64,000 nt of DNA, taken from positions 23,889 to 87,888 of the forward strand of contig JBDROF010000067.1 in assembly GCA_043810345.1 (NCBI GenBank). The letters run 5' to 3'. Each line of letters starts with the position of its first letter. The stretch's first letter is position 1. This DNA is from QYOJ01 sp043810345 (GTDB lineage Bacteria > Bacteroidota > Bacteroidia > Bacteroidales > FEN-979). This document shows positions 1 to 7,942 of this stretch, one piece after another. The notes beneath the pieces were generated by a model, which ran no database searches, was not told the DNA's origin, and was given only the letters and a program-made list of their open reading frames with translations. A program made the position numbers and the translations under genes.

Positions 1-2
1 TT

Positions 3-395
3 GGGAACGGAGACCCACAACAAACTCTTCACAACATGAGTTTCTTTGTAATCGTGGTCATGGCCGGACTGACCGGCATTGAAGGACTCTTCTTCGGAAA
101 AGCTTCCGCCGAATCGATGGGAAGAAAGAACGACCCTCAGTACCAGAAGCAGTCGGGAGGCGCCAACCTGGCGTTTGCCATCACCGCCTTGCTGGTCTTC
201 ATCTTCAACTGGGGTCTGTATGCCGATGCTACCATCCTGATCGCTACGCTGATCTTCTTTGTAATCTCTGCGACGATTCATGCCTGGGATATCTTCGCGA
301 CGAAAAACCGTTCCCTGAAAAATGCGCTCCGGCCTCTGCTGACCTTCACCCTGCTGGCCGCCTGCGCCTGGCCGCTGATTGGAAGCCTGACATGA
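3..395 (+). CDS. DUF6790-like integral membrane protein, 5' end outside window
   Basis: The reading frame is open to the left edge of the window, so the ATG at 36 is probably internal and the true start lies upstream. The protein shows the pattern I associate with DUF6790: a hydrophobic segment, then a conserved patch with A-E-S-M-G, a P-Q-Y-Q-K stretch and G-A-N-L-A-F, followed by two or three further membrane helices. Family function is unknown; it is an inner-membrane protein by hydropathy. It ends at a TGA at 393-395. Nothing nearby suggests a pathway. The family call is from recalled pattern similarity, not a search. Confidence 0.6.
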   Translation, partial: GNGDPQQTLHNMSFFVIVVMAGLTGIEGLFFGKASAESMGRKNDPQYQKQSGGANLAFAITALLVFIFNWGLYADATILIATLIFFVISATIHAWDIFATKNRSLKNALRPLLTFTLLAACAWPLIGSLT

Positions 396-702
396 TGGGT
401 TTACCAGGCAGCTCCTGGATACTGAATCCTGGATGTCATAGCGATGCGGAGACCACACCTTAGCATGGCTGGATTCTGGATCTTTGTCATTATTACAAGA
501 ATCACTGTATTAATATTTGTTTTTTTACAAATGTTTTAGAAGTGGCAACCGGAAATAGAACGTTGAAGGGGAAATTCGTCAAATGACCATGAGATTATGC
601 GAGCCGAGCTGCAATTAATGGCGGCTCAAACGAACGGATAGGAAAAACCATATGCCACTCATGATGGTTCAAGTAGACTGCAGACTTAAAATTGTAAATC
701 CC
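396..702. other. Intergenic region with degraded CTGGAT repeats
   Basis: No convincing gene is seen. Just after the stop at 395, around 414-482, the sequence has several imperfect CTGGAT/CTGGATG words (CTGGATACTGAATCC, CTGGATGTC, GGCTGGATTCTGGATC). These belong to the window's set of gene-boundary repeats; the same word in the opposite orientation occurs inside the linker of the fused gene at 1719-3068. The remainder is A+T-rich with no promoter I would defend. Confidence 0.5.
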
Positions 703-741
703 AAATCGAATTAATCGGAGATCGAGTCAATCGGAGATCAA
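703..741 (-). repeat. Gene-boundary repeat overlapping the 3' end of the epimerase gene
   Basis: Read on the minus strand, two copies of a word close to ATCTCCGATT(G/A)A lie in tandem, followed by ATTCGATTT. The first copy supplies the last codons and the TGA stop of the epimerase. The string CCGATTAATTCGATTT recurs after the stop of lptC (about 37,905-37,925) in the same orientation relative to its gene. Confidence 0.7.
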
Positions 742-1722
742 TCCCGCCTTATTCTCCCTGAACCACGCAATCGCCTCCCGGATCGCTGTTTCGATGGATG
801 TTTGAGGAAGGGCCAAGGCATCTACTGCTTTTTCCCCTGAGTAGTAGTTGTTAAGGCAGAGCAGCCGGGCGTTTACGAGGCTGAGAGGAGCAGGCTTCCG
901 GAAAAGTTTTTCAAAGAGGGTTCCAAACGCACCGATTGTTTTTAATACCCCTCCGGGCAATCCCAGATAGGATGGGGTCTCTCCGATGACTTTGTTCAGG
1001 AGTGCAAAAAATTCCCGGTAAGAAAGGTTTTCATTGGCCAGTAGGTAGCACTCGCCGGTGCGGCCCATGGTAAGGGCATTGCAGGTAGCCACCGCGGCAT
1101 CCCGCACATGGATGAAATTTTTCCCTCCCGGAGGAGTCGGCTGGATCCGCTTACCCATCCCCATCACAATGATCTGCCCGCTGCTGGGTTTGTTATCGTA
1201 AGGCCCGATCATGAAGGTGGGATTGACCACCACCGCCGGTAAGTTGTTTTGCTCTACCTCAGCCAGCACAGTTTGCTGGGCGACAAACTTGCTGATCATG
1301 TACCCCGAACCAATACGAAATCCATTGAATTCGAAGAGTTCAGTACCCGGCTTTTCTCTGGTCCCGTTCCCGAATGCGTTGGCTGAACTGACACAGACAA
1401 ATCGTTTCACCGCATGCTTTTTCACCGCCTCGATCACATGCTTTGTTCCGGTCACATTCACCGGTTCGTAATGGTCGTAGGTGGTCGGCCATTGGCTTGT
1501 ATTTGCTGCAGAGTGGATGACGTAATCGCACCCTTTAACTGCCCTGTCGACCGCTTCCGGATCCAGGATGTCGCCGTTGATCCGTTCAAATTCAACACCC
1601 TGCAAACCGGAAAGATCACTGGTTTCGCGGGCAAAGATCCGCACATCGTATCCCCTGTTCACCAGCTCCCTGACCACGTTCGCCCCAAGTAGTCCGTTTG
1701 CTCCTGTGACTATAACTTTCAC
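727..1722 (-). CDS. NAD(P)-dependent epimerase/dehydratase-like (extended SDR) protein
   Basis: Soluble Rossmann-fold protein of the extended short-chain dehydrogenase class, 331 residues, a normal length for sugar-nucleotide epimerases and dihydroflavonol-reductase-like enzymes. The N-terminal cofactor motif TGANGLLG covers residues 6-13, an acidic patch follows the second strand, and the catalytic set is visible as S112/S113 with Y141-x-x-x-K145. The substrate cannot be read from sequence; members act on sugar nucleotides, steroids or other ketones. Its ATG overlaps the stop of the upstream fused gene (ATGA at 1719-1722), so the two are translationally coupled and probably share a substrate class. 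The last codons and the stop are made by a boundary repeat. Confidence 0.85.
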   Translation of the reverse strand: MKVIVTGANGLLGANVVRELVNRGYDVRIFARETSDLSGLQGVEFERINGDILDPEAVDRAVKGCDYVIHSAANTSQWPTTYDHYEPVNVTGTKHVIEAVKKHAVKRFVCVSSANAFGNGTREKPGTELFEFNGFRIGSGYMISKFVAQQTVLAEVEQNNLPAVVVNPTFMIGPYDNKPSSGQIIVMGMGKRIQPTPPGGKNFIHVRDAAVATCNALTMGRTGECYLLANENLSYREFFALLNKVIGETPSYLGLPGGVLKTIGAFGTLFEKLFRKPAPLSLVNARLLCLNNYYSGEKAVDALALPQTSIETAIREAIAWFRENKAGLISD

Positions 1723-3068
1723 GCCGCAACCTGCTTTTCTTTTTTGATCTCCTTCACAATCACCCGCGACAAAGTTGGCATCACAATAAAGGGTGGCAAT
1801 TTTGTCATCATCAACCAGTTTATTATGTTTCCCATCCCGGGAATCATAACTCTTTTGCCTCTTTTGACTCCCGTGATCCCGATGCGGGCCAGTTTCCTGG
1901 CAGGTAGCAAACCCCGTCTGCCATTGGCTCCCTGTTTGATGATCCGCACAATCGCATCCGGATTGGTCAGGATCGGTCCCGGGTGCAAAACTCCCACGTT
2001 CACCGAGGTATCCTTCAACTCCTGGCCCAGGCTCCTGGAAAAGTTGGATACAAATGCCTTTGAAGCGGGGTAAATGGTCTTGTATGGGAAAGGGCTGAAC
2101 GCGGCCATGCTGGAGACATTGAGGATATAGGATTCCGGATGCTTCAGCAACTCGGAAACCAGCAATCGTGAAAGCAAAGATACGGCAGTTATGTTTACCT
2201 GAATGATCCGTTCAATGTAATCTACCGTAGACTCATCAAATGGGAGCGTGCCCCCTATCCCGGCATTGTTTATCAGGAAGTTGATGCGGTAATGTTTCAG
2301 TAGATCCTCTACCAGCTTTATAATTGCCTTGCGGCTGGAGAGGTCGACCTCATAATACCTTGCGATGATGCCATATTCCTTCTCCAGTAACTCACACAAA
2401 ACATCGAGATTCCGACCTGGTAATGCCACCAGGATCACATTCATTCCCTGCTCCGCACATTCGATTGCCATCTCCTTCCCCAGGCCGCTGCTGGAGCCTG
2501 TGATCAACGTATAGACCGGGGGGGAGGGTAATGGAATAAGCGATGCTGGATGACTTATAAATGGATGACCAGATGACTGGATATCTGGACAACTGTGCCT
2601 CTGTGCCTCTGTGCCTCCGTGCCTTCGTAATACCAACATCGAAAACCAGTACGCCCCTGCAGCCATAGGAACACCCAGTACGATTCCACCAAAAAGGAGG
2701 CTGAAAAAGATCATCGAATTGCCTAAAAAAGCTTCATAAAATGCAGAAAAACTAAGGGTGTCGGGAAACACGAAAACGACATCTGTTCCCAGTATCCATT
2801 TCCCAACCAGGAAAGAGAATCCATAAAACAATGGTGCGGTTAATATATTTATATGGTATACTCCAATGATAGATGAAATTTTGTTCCACTTCATAAGAGA
2901 TGTAACAATCAGCGCAATAAATACTTTTGCCCCGATGAATGGGGTGGTCCCCAAAAACACTCCCAACGCATATCCCAAAGAGACTTTTTTAGGATTTGCC
3001 TTTATCCGGATGAGTTTTTCGCGAATCCGAAACCGCTCTTTGAATCCTGAAATTGCCATTGTTTCCAT
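1719..3068 (-). CDS. DUF2062 membrane domain fused to a classical SDR oxidoreductase
   Basis: 449 residues in two parts that are normally separate proteins. Residues 1-148 look like DUF2062: a basic start, then a P-x-x-x-(A/S)-L-G-x-x-x-G-x-F-x-G-x-x-P-type helix pair and two more membrane segments. Residues 185-449 are a complete classical short-chain dehydrogenase with TGSSSGLG (190-197), NNAG (267-270), S319/S320 and Y333-x-x-x-K337. Residues 148-184 are a low-complexity linker (RRHGGTEAQRH at its start) encoded by gene-boundary repeat DNA. The SDR part has no initiation codon of its own at its natural N-terminus, so this is either a real fusion or two genes whose intergenic repeat lost its stop. 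It sits upstream of the epimerase gene and overlaps it by 4 bases. No substrate is assigned. Confidence 0.75.
   Translation of the reverse strand: METMAISGFKERFRIREKLIRIKANPKKVSLGYALGVFLGTTPFIGAKVFIALIVTSLMKWNKISSIIGVYHINILTAPLFYGFSFLVGKWILGTDVVFVFPDTLSFSAFYEAFLGNSMIFFSLLFGGIVLGVPMAAGAYWFSMLVLRRHGGTEAQRHSCPDIQSSGHPFISHPASLIPLPSPPVYTLITGSSSGLGKEMAIECAEQGMNVILVALPGRNLDVLCELLEKEYGIIARYYEVDLSSRKAIIKLVEDLLKHYRINFLINNAGIGGTLPFDESTVDYIERIIQVNITAVSLLSRLLVSELLKHPESYILNVSSMAAFSPFPYKTIYPASKAFVSNFSRSLGQELKDTSVNVGVLHPGPILTNPDAIVRIIKQGANGRRGLLPARKLARIGITGVKRGKRVMIPGMGNIINWLMMTKLPPFIVMPTLSRVIVKEIKKEKQVAA
2517..2627 (-). repeat. Boundary-type repeat acting as an in-frame linker
   Basis: On the minus strand, GGCACGGAGGCACAGAGG-type units (three near-identical copies of a 10-base word) are followed by TCCAGATATCCAGTCATCTGG-like units. 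The reading frame passes through both and yields an Arg/His/Gly-rich then Ser/Pro/His-rich linker of about 37 residues. Elsewhere in the window such paired units lie between genes. Confidence 0.75.
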
Positions 3069-3341
3069 AACGTCTCTAGTTTGTGATTACCTGTTAGCGA
3101 AAAGCGACGTCACTATATAAAAAAGAGTAATGATGCTTGCTGTTTTCATGAGCTGGTTTATGATTTTCTGAGGTTTTTAGGTTCGGGTTCAGTGATGGTG
3201 TTGGTAAATTTAAGAAAAATATTTTTCGGATTTGCATTTTTGGCTGGTTACCGCCTCCGGATACTCATACTGCTGGAAATGTGCGTATTGATGTTGATTG
3301 TTGTTCTTCTAAAGTATTTAATTAATAATTGAATTCAACTT

Positions 3342-3390
3342 ACAGAATGGTTAATTCGTCATTTTTAATTCGTAATTCATAATTGATCAG
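3342..3390 (-). repeat. Gene-boundary repeat after the stop of a decayed gene
   Basis: Minus-strand words ATGAATTACGAATTA and ATGACGAATTA follow directly after the TGA at 3391. They belong to the TTACGAATTACG family, here in the after-stop orientation. The rest of 3069-3341 shows A+T-rich sequence with no gene or site I can support. Confidence 0.6.
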
Positions 3391-3822
3391 AGTCTGATTC
3401 CGGCAGTTACACCCAGGAGGCAGCTACCTGGAGCTTATTGAGCAGGTTCAGCCGGTTGGAGAACCACTCCCCTTCGTTCATGTGATAACACAATCCTTCG
3501 ATCGCCCGGTCCCATTTTGACGCCAGCGTTATCATACCGCCCAGTCCGTAACCCCTTTCTCCAGAGAGTCCACATAATTGAACGGGGCGATCTGAACTCC
3601 TTTCAGTTTCCTGGCAAAGTTGAAGAGTCCGGAGATCTGTACCCCCGACACTGGACCTGCAACCACGTTGGAGAAGCCGGCACATTGAAGTCCATTGGTG
3701 CCGAGCGGGGTAATGAAGCTGAGTTGGAAGGCCCGGGTTTTCATCTCAGTAGAGTCCTGGGCCTGCGTGATTCCTGGAACTGCAAGGATAAATGCAAGCA
3801 TGAGTGTTTTAAGTAGTTTCAT
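3391..3822 (-). pseudogene. Frameshifted remnant of a surface-repeat outer-membrane protein
   Basis: A signal peptide (start 3822, cleavage near ITQAQ) is followed by TRAFQLSFITPLGTN, which matches TRAFQVSLIPYVGTN of the neighbouring gene at 4099-5949, and by a few GVQISGLFN-type repeats. The frame breaks near 3540-3550; in another frame the protein resumes as GYGLGGMITLASKW and AIEGLCYHMNEGEWFSNRLN, which looks like an outer-membrane strand end. A second frame change near 3408 gives LLGVTAGIRL and a TGA at 3391. The paralogue has about eleven repeats; here only two or three remain. I read it as a decayed copy that lost its middle but kept both ends. Confidence 0.65.
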
Positions 3823-3957
3823 TGTTTCAGTTATTGATTCTTTTAATGGTTTGTTTAACTGAAGACAACCGGGAATGGGAATACCCCTACTTGCTCTGAA
3901 AAAAATTTATGGGGGAGGTATAACCTTTGGGTCGTTTTCCGGATTAACGGCAAACAG

Positions 3958-4093
3958 TTCTCGCAGATTTTCACAGATTAAAGCTTCTCGACATGAAACT
4001 TGGAATATTGATCAATTTTAACACCCTAACCCTGGATAATAAATCAATGGTAAGGATAGTCAACAACCTTTAATCTGCGAAAATCTGCGAGAA
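3958..4093. repeat. Inverted repeat, 26-bp arms, between two minus-strand genes
   Basis: Arms at 3958-3983 and 4068-4093 are reverse complements of each other with one mismatch over 26 bases; each contains the word CGCAGATTTTC(G/A)CAGATTAAAG. The 84-base interior has no similarity to the arms. One arm begins 5 bases after the stop of the upstream surface-repeat gene. It could fold as an RNA hairpin but has no U-tract, so I do not call it a terminator. Confidence 0.85.
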
Positions 4094-4098
4094 ATTAA

Positions 4099-5949
4099 TC
4101 AGAACCTGAGCCCTACCGTCCCCCCGACCCACATCTGTATGCGCTGATACCCTTTCACCTGATCGAAGAATGTATAAGGAGCGATGCCGTTTGGTTTGAA
4201 GGTTCGGGTTTCATCAAACGCATAGAGGTTATAGGTAGGCCCGCCGAAAATAGCAAGATGCTTCCGGAAGCGGTATTCTACTGCAGGCAGGACTTTGGTA
4301 TGTGTACCATGAAGGGCCAGGCTTGGGGTGGTGGAGAAGACCAGTCCGGAGATGACATTGATATCCAGGGAAACCTTTGGTCCGAACGAGAAAGAGGTGC
4401 CGATTCCATACATGTAGTTCACCATCCAAGAGGTTCCCACGCCCACCTGGAAGATGTTGTAAAACCGGTTTGTACCTGTTTTGAAGGCAACATTCCCGTA
4501 AAAAACTTCATCGGCATAGAGTTCAAACCGGTGCAACCCGCCTTTGTGCACATAACTGAAGAATCCAACAGGAATTCCGGATTCGATGGTCTGTGAAATG
4601 TTGAAGGCTCCAAGTTGCAAACCAACAACCGATTGGGCATAGTTAACCAGCCCGCCAATCTGAAGGCCGTTCACATTTCCGTTTGCGATGTTGACCAAAC
4701 CACCAATCTGGATACCATTAACATGACGGCCATAATTGAAGAGCCCTCCGATCTGAACCTGACTCACATCTTTATAGGCCATGTTTGCCAGCCCGGCAAC
4801 CTGCCAGCCATCGACATGTCCGGTCGTGATATTCATTAAACCACCAACCTGAACTCCCTGCATTTTGCCTTCCAGGTAGTTGCACAACCCTCCAATCTGG
4901 GCCCCTGTGAGTGTGTCACGTTGGTAGTTCATCAAACCCGATAGCTGAAGGCCTTTGTAACGACCGAGGTTGACGTTGAACAATCCCCCCACTTGAACTC
5001 CCATCGTATTTCGACCCACGATATTTCCCAGTCCACCTATCTGAAGACCTCTGACATTACGTCGTACAATGTTGATCAGTCCACCCAGTTCAAATCCGTT
5101 CACTCCCCCGGTATAGCCGGCAAGCAGGTTGAATGAGATGGCATTGGTATAAGAACCCTTGTTCATCCAGTTGGTGCCTACATAGGGGATCAGAGAGACC
5201 TGGAAAGCCCGGGTACCGTATATCTGAAGGTTTTCCGAGGTGATCAGCGCTTCCCGTGGAACCAATAAATGTATCAGGGCCAAGCTGTCGATGGGATTCA
5301 CCGGCAGTTCAGCCGGACGGGGAGAGACCCTGAGAATATCTTCATACAGGGGCTTCAGAGGTACATTTAGTGAATAATCCCGGACAGGCCGGATGAATAC
5401 CACCGTATCGGCATACCCTGCTTTGGCAAAATAGAGCCCCTGGATTTCCAGTCCTACTGGCACCGGAAAGGAATAATGTCCGTGTGTATCACTCAGCACC
5501 GACTTCCTCCTGGAGACTTCATAAACCGTCGCATTTTTTAACCTGTGGCCGGTTTGGCCATCCTGCACGTACCCGGAAACCAGGTATTCCGTCGCCTGCT
5601 TGGAATCCCTTCGTTCTTCCCGTGACACATACCGCATCAGAATGACATGGTTGCCCACCTCTTTGTTCCGGATTTGTTCCCCCAGCAGTGTCTCCAGGAT
5701 CGATTCTACTTTTTCGCTTTCGGCCTGCAGGGTGACCAGGCTGTCGACATTGATCAGGTCAGCATTGTAGGAGAAACTGAAATTCCCGGCCCGGCCAATT
5801 TCATCCAGCGCGCTGTAAAGGGGCATGGAAGAACAGGTAATGGTGATCCGTTTGGAAAGGTGACTTCGCTGGCCCATGGTAGTCTGCCCGGTGGCAGTCA
5901 GCACAAGCACAATCAAAATCCATTTACCTGTTTTCGTCAGCACATCCAT
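4099..5949 (-). CDS. STN-domain surface-repeat outer-membrane protein (signal transducer of a FecR system)
   Basis: 616 residues. A signal peptide ends near residue 26. Residues about 33-107 form an STN (secretin/TonB short N-terminal) domain, the part of FecA-type receptors that touches FecR. Residues about 123-200 look like a carboxypeptidase-D regulatory-like beta-sandwich. Residues 283-456 are eleven tandem units of 15-16 residues with the core G-(L/V)-Q-(I/V)-G-G-L-x-N, resembling the surface repeat of the LA_2272 family. The C-terminal 160 residues look like outer-membrane strands ending in F. There is no TonB plug and no SusC-like barrel. The gene overlaps fecR by 26 bases, so the operon is sigma-FecR-transducer. 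By analogy with FecA it would pass a surface cue to FecR; what it senses is unknown. Confidence 0.75.
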   Translation of the reverse strand: MDVLTKTGKWILIVLVLTATGQTTMGQRSHLSKRITITCSSMPLYSALDEIGRAGNFSFSYNADLINVDSLVTLQAESEKVESILETLLGEQIRNKEVGNHVILMRYVSREERRDSKQATEYLVSGYVQDGQTGHRLKNATVYEVSRRKSVLSDTHGHYSFPVPVGLEIQGLYFAKAGYADTVVFIRPVRDYSLNVPLKPLYEDILRVSPRPAELPVNPIDSLALIHLLVPREALITSENLQIYGTRAFQVSLIPYVGTNWMNKGSYTNAISFNLLAGYTGGVNGFELGGLINIVRRNVRGLQIGGLGNIVGRNTMGVQVGGLFNVNLGRYKGLQLSGLMNYQRDTLTGAQIGGLCNYLEGKMQGVQVGGLMNITTGHVDGWQVAGLANMAYKDVSQVQIGGLFNYGRHVNGIQIGGLVNIANGNVNGLQIGGLVNYAQSVVGLQLGAFNISQTIESGIPVGFFSYVHKGGLHRFELYADEVFYGNVAFKTGTNRFYNIFQVGVGTSWMVNYMYGIGTSFSFGPKVSLDINVISGLVFSTTPSLALHGTHTKVLPAVEYRFRKHLAIFGGPTYNLYAFDETRTFKPNGIAPYTFFDQVKGYQRIQMWVGGTVGLRF

Positions 5950-6964
5950 TTCCGGTTAAAAGATAAGTTCCGTTTTCCTCCTCCAGGTTCAGGGTAAAGG
6001 TATCAGCAATCACGCGGAGGATCAGTTCAATGGGCTCTCCGGTGAAGGTTGCGGTCAGCCTGCAGGCACCGATCTGCTCACTGGACAGAAGAATGGTTGT
6101 ATGATAACGGTTTTCAAGCAGTCGGATTACCTCGGTTAAGGGAGTTTGCCGGAACTGCAGTGTCTGGTTCAGCCAGAACAGATCGTCCGGGATGTGCCGG
6201 GAATCGATTTCGGGTTGATTGCTGCCTGCAGTAAGTACTCCCTTCATCCCTTTGGTCAGGATCACGGAGGCTGAATCTCCCGTATGCGGATCAATGGAGA
6301 AGAAGATCACCTCTCCGGATAAGACGGATACCTCCATGTCTCTGCCGGGATAGGCCCTGACATCAAAAGCGGTGCCCAGTACCTGTATCCCTGCATGGTC
6401 TGTCTGCACAATGAAAGGCATGTTGGGATCAGGAACCACTTCAAAGAAGGCCTCCCCATGGAGGGCCACCTCCCGTTTTCCACCTTCAAATGACTCAGGA
6501 AAGGTAAGGCTCGAATTTTTGTTCAGGGTAACTGCAGACCCATCAGGGAGGGTATCCCTGACGACCTCTTCCATGCTGGCAACTACCTGCATCTGATCCT
6601 CCGAAGAAAATTTATCTGTCAGCCACCACGCTCCAAGCGCGATCAGGAGCATGGCAGCAATCCCGCTCACCCAGTGGAAGGTTTGCATCCGGATCAACCG
6701 GCCGGGAGATCCCTTACCCTTCTCCTGCCGGGCTGCGTCAATACAAGCCGAAACCCGCTGCCAGGCTGCCACCGTATCCACAACTACCGGAGGGGGGTCA
6801 AGCTTGCTTGTCTCCAGCCAGAGAACCTCCAGCCGGTCGAGTTGCTTCCGGTGGGCCTCACTCTTATTCAACCACTCTTCAATCCGCTGCCTTTGCTCAG
6901 CTTCGGAGTTTCCGAGAAGGTATTGTAAAAGTGACTGTTCGTCAATATGATTGGTTTGGTTCAT
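5924..6964 (-). CDS. FecR-family anti-sigma factor
   Basis: 346 residues. The N-terminal cytoplasmic part (1-96) has the helical anti-sigma region including an EEWL motif; a single membrane helix lies at 98-115; the periplasmic part contains the FecR domain (about 130-230, with LPDGSAVTLNKNSSLTFPE and GEAFFEV) and a C-terminal DUF4974-like region (about 270-340) that resembles an STN fold. This is the standard Bacteroidota FecR layout. It should hold the sigma factor encoded just upstream until it receives a signal from the STN protein encoded just downstream. The gap to the sigma gene is 52 bases and the overlap with the transducer gene is 26 bases. Confidence 0.93.
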   Translation of the reverse strand: MNQTNHIDEQSLLQYLLGNSEAEQRQRIEEWLNKSEAHRKQLDRLEVLWLETSKLDPPPVVVDTVAAWQRVSACIDAARQEKGKGSPGRLIRMQTFHWVSGIAAMLLIALGAWWLTDKFSSEDQMQVVASMEEVVRDTLPDGSAVTLNKNSSLTFPESFEGGKREVALHGEAFFEVVPDPNMPFIVQTDHAGIQVLGTAFDVRAYPGRDMEVSVLSGEVIFFSIDPHTGDSASVILTKGMKGVLTAGSNQPEIDSRHIPDDLFWLNQTLQFRQTPLTEVIRLLENRYHTTILLSSEQIGACRLTATFTGEPIELILRVIADTFTLNLEEENGTYLLTGNGCADENR

Positions 6965-7016
6965 TCTATTATACTATGCGGACAACTCATTCCCTTAAAA
7001 CCCCTATTCCAGTGGG

Positions 7017-7589
7017 TTAATTATCTATAAAATTGAAGAGCAGCAACAGGAAGGGCAGGTAGTCAGCCAGCTCTTCCCGCAGGAATTTCAGTGCTTTTCC
7101 CATCTGGTTCTCCACTGTTTTGACCGAAATCCCCAGCTTATCCGCAATCTGCTGGTAAGTCAATCCATCATAGCGACTCATGATGAATACCTTCCTCCGT
7201 TCCAGGGGTAACTGGTCGATCGCCCACCGGATCTTCTCCTCTAGCTCCGACATCATTACCTCCTCTTCGTGGGAGCGTTGCAAGGTGGAATCTCCCCGCT
7301 CCCTGAACGATTTGTACTCCTCGCGGATGTTGATGTGCTTGAGTACATTCAGGCACCCGTTCCGGACTGCCCGGAAGAGATAACTCCGGATGGAAGTATT
7401 GATCTCAAGGGTCTCCCGGTTTGTCCAGATCTTTAACATCACCTCCTGCACAATTTCTTCCGAAGCATCCAGATCCTTAAGAAATCCGTTGGCATAGGAA
7501 CATAGCTGACTGTACCAGGCCGTGAACAACTGTTCGAAATCCTCTTTGGTTCTGATTTCAACTACCGTATGTTTTTCCAGAGGAGGCAC
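7017..7589 (-). CDS. ECF RNA polymerase sigma-70 factor
   Basis: 190 residues with a sigma region 2 at about 15-85 (YANGFLKDLDASEEIVQEV, then KIWTNRE) and a region 4 helix-turn-helix at about 125-180 (LPLERRKVFIMSRYDGLTYQ, then IADKLGISVKTVE). Length and motifs fit the Bacteroides expansion family of ECF sigma factors that pair with FecR. It is first in a three-gene operon with fecR and the STN surface-repeat gene and probably drives that operon. A TATCTTTG box lies 27 bases before the ATG. Confidence 0.93.
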   Translation of the reverse strand: MPPLEKHTVVEIRTKEDFEQLFTAWYSQLCSYANGFLKDLDASEEIVQEVMLKIWTNRETLEINTSIRSYLFRAVRNGCLNVLKHINIREEYKSFRERGDSTLQRSHEEEVMMSELEEKIRWAIDQLPLERRKVFIMSRYDGLTYQQIADKLGISVKTVENQMGKALKFLREELADYLPFLLLLFNFIDN

Positions 7590-7615
7590 TAGATACGCAA
7601 GATTCAGATTCCTCG

Positions 7616-7623
7616 CAAAGATA
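7616..7623 (-). promoter_or_regulatory. Putative -7 box (TATCTTTG) for the sigma/FecR operon
   Basis: The minus strand reads TATCTTTG, an exact TAnnTTTG match, placed 27 bases before the sigma-factor ATG. I find no TTTG at the expected -33 distance. The region 7624-7853 holds no gene I can support. Confidence 0.45.
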
Positions 7624-7853
7624 CAAGAGTTATTGATTTCCTATATTCAACCAATACCAGGGCGACAGCGCACGCAATTATTTTCGTGCCATGTATGAAC
7701 CCAGCGGTACCTACCTGGTGGTGCTCTCAATAACCGCAGGAAAAACCTGGGCAAAAATCATCATCCTTTAAGGCCAATTTTACCTGCAACGAACACCTCC
7801 AACTGAAGAAGTATGATAAAGAACTGAGATAATTGAACAAAGGAAAAAAAATA

Positions 7854-7885
7854 TTTGTTTATTGTGAAATAATTAACTAATTTTG
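7854..7885 (+). promoter_or_regulatory. Bacteroidota promoter for citrate synthase
   Basis: TTTG at 7854-7857, a 20-base spacer, then TAATTTTG at 7878-7885. This matches the Bacteroidota consensus TTTG/N19-21/TAnnTTTG exactly. The expected start of transcription near 7892 leaves a leader of about 50 bases before the ATG at 7943. Confidence 0.75.
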
Positions 7886-7942
7886 AATGGAATTCGAGAT
7901 CAGTGTATTATTCTATATATTAATTCTTAAAATTGAAATGTT

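Noticed and set aside
1211..1692. Several 60-92 codon frames on both strands over the epimerase gene
   Set aside because: They are reverse or shifted readings of a well-supported SDR gene.
4099..5949. SusC/TonB-dependent receptor
   Set aside because: STN and carboxypeptidase-like domains are present, but there is no plug domain and the remaining length is too short for a 22-strand barrel.
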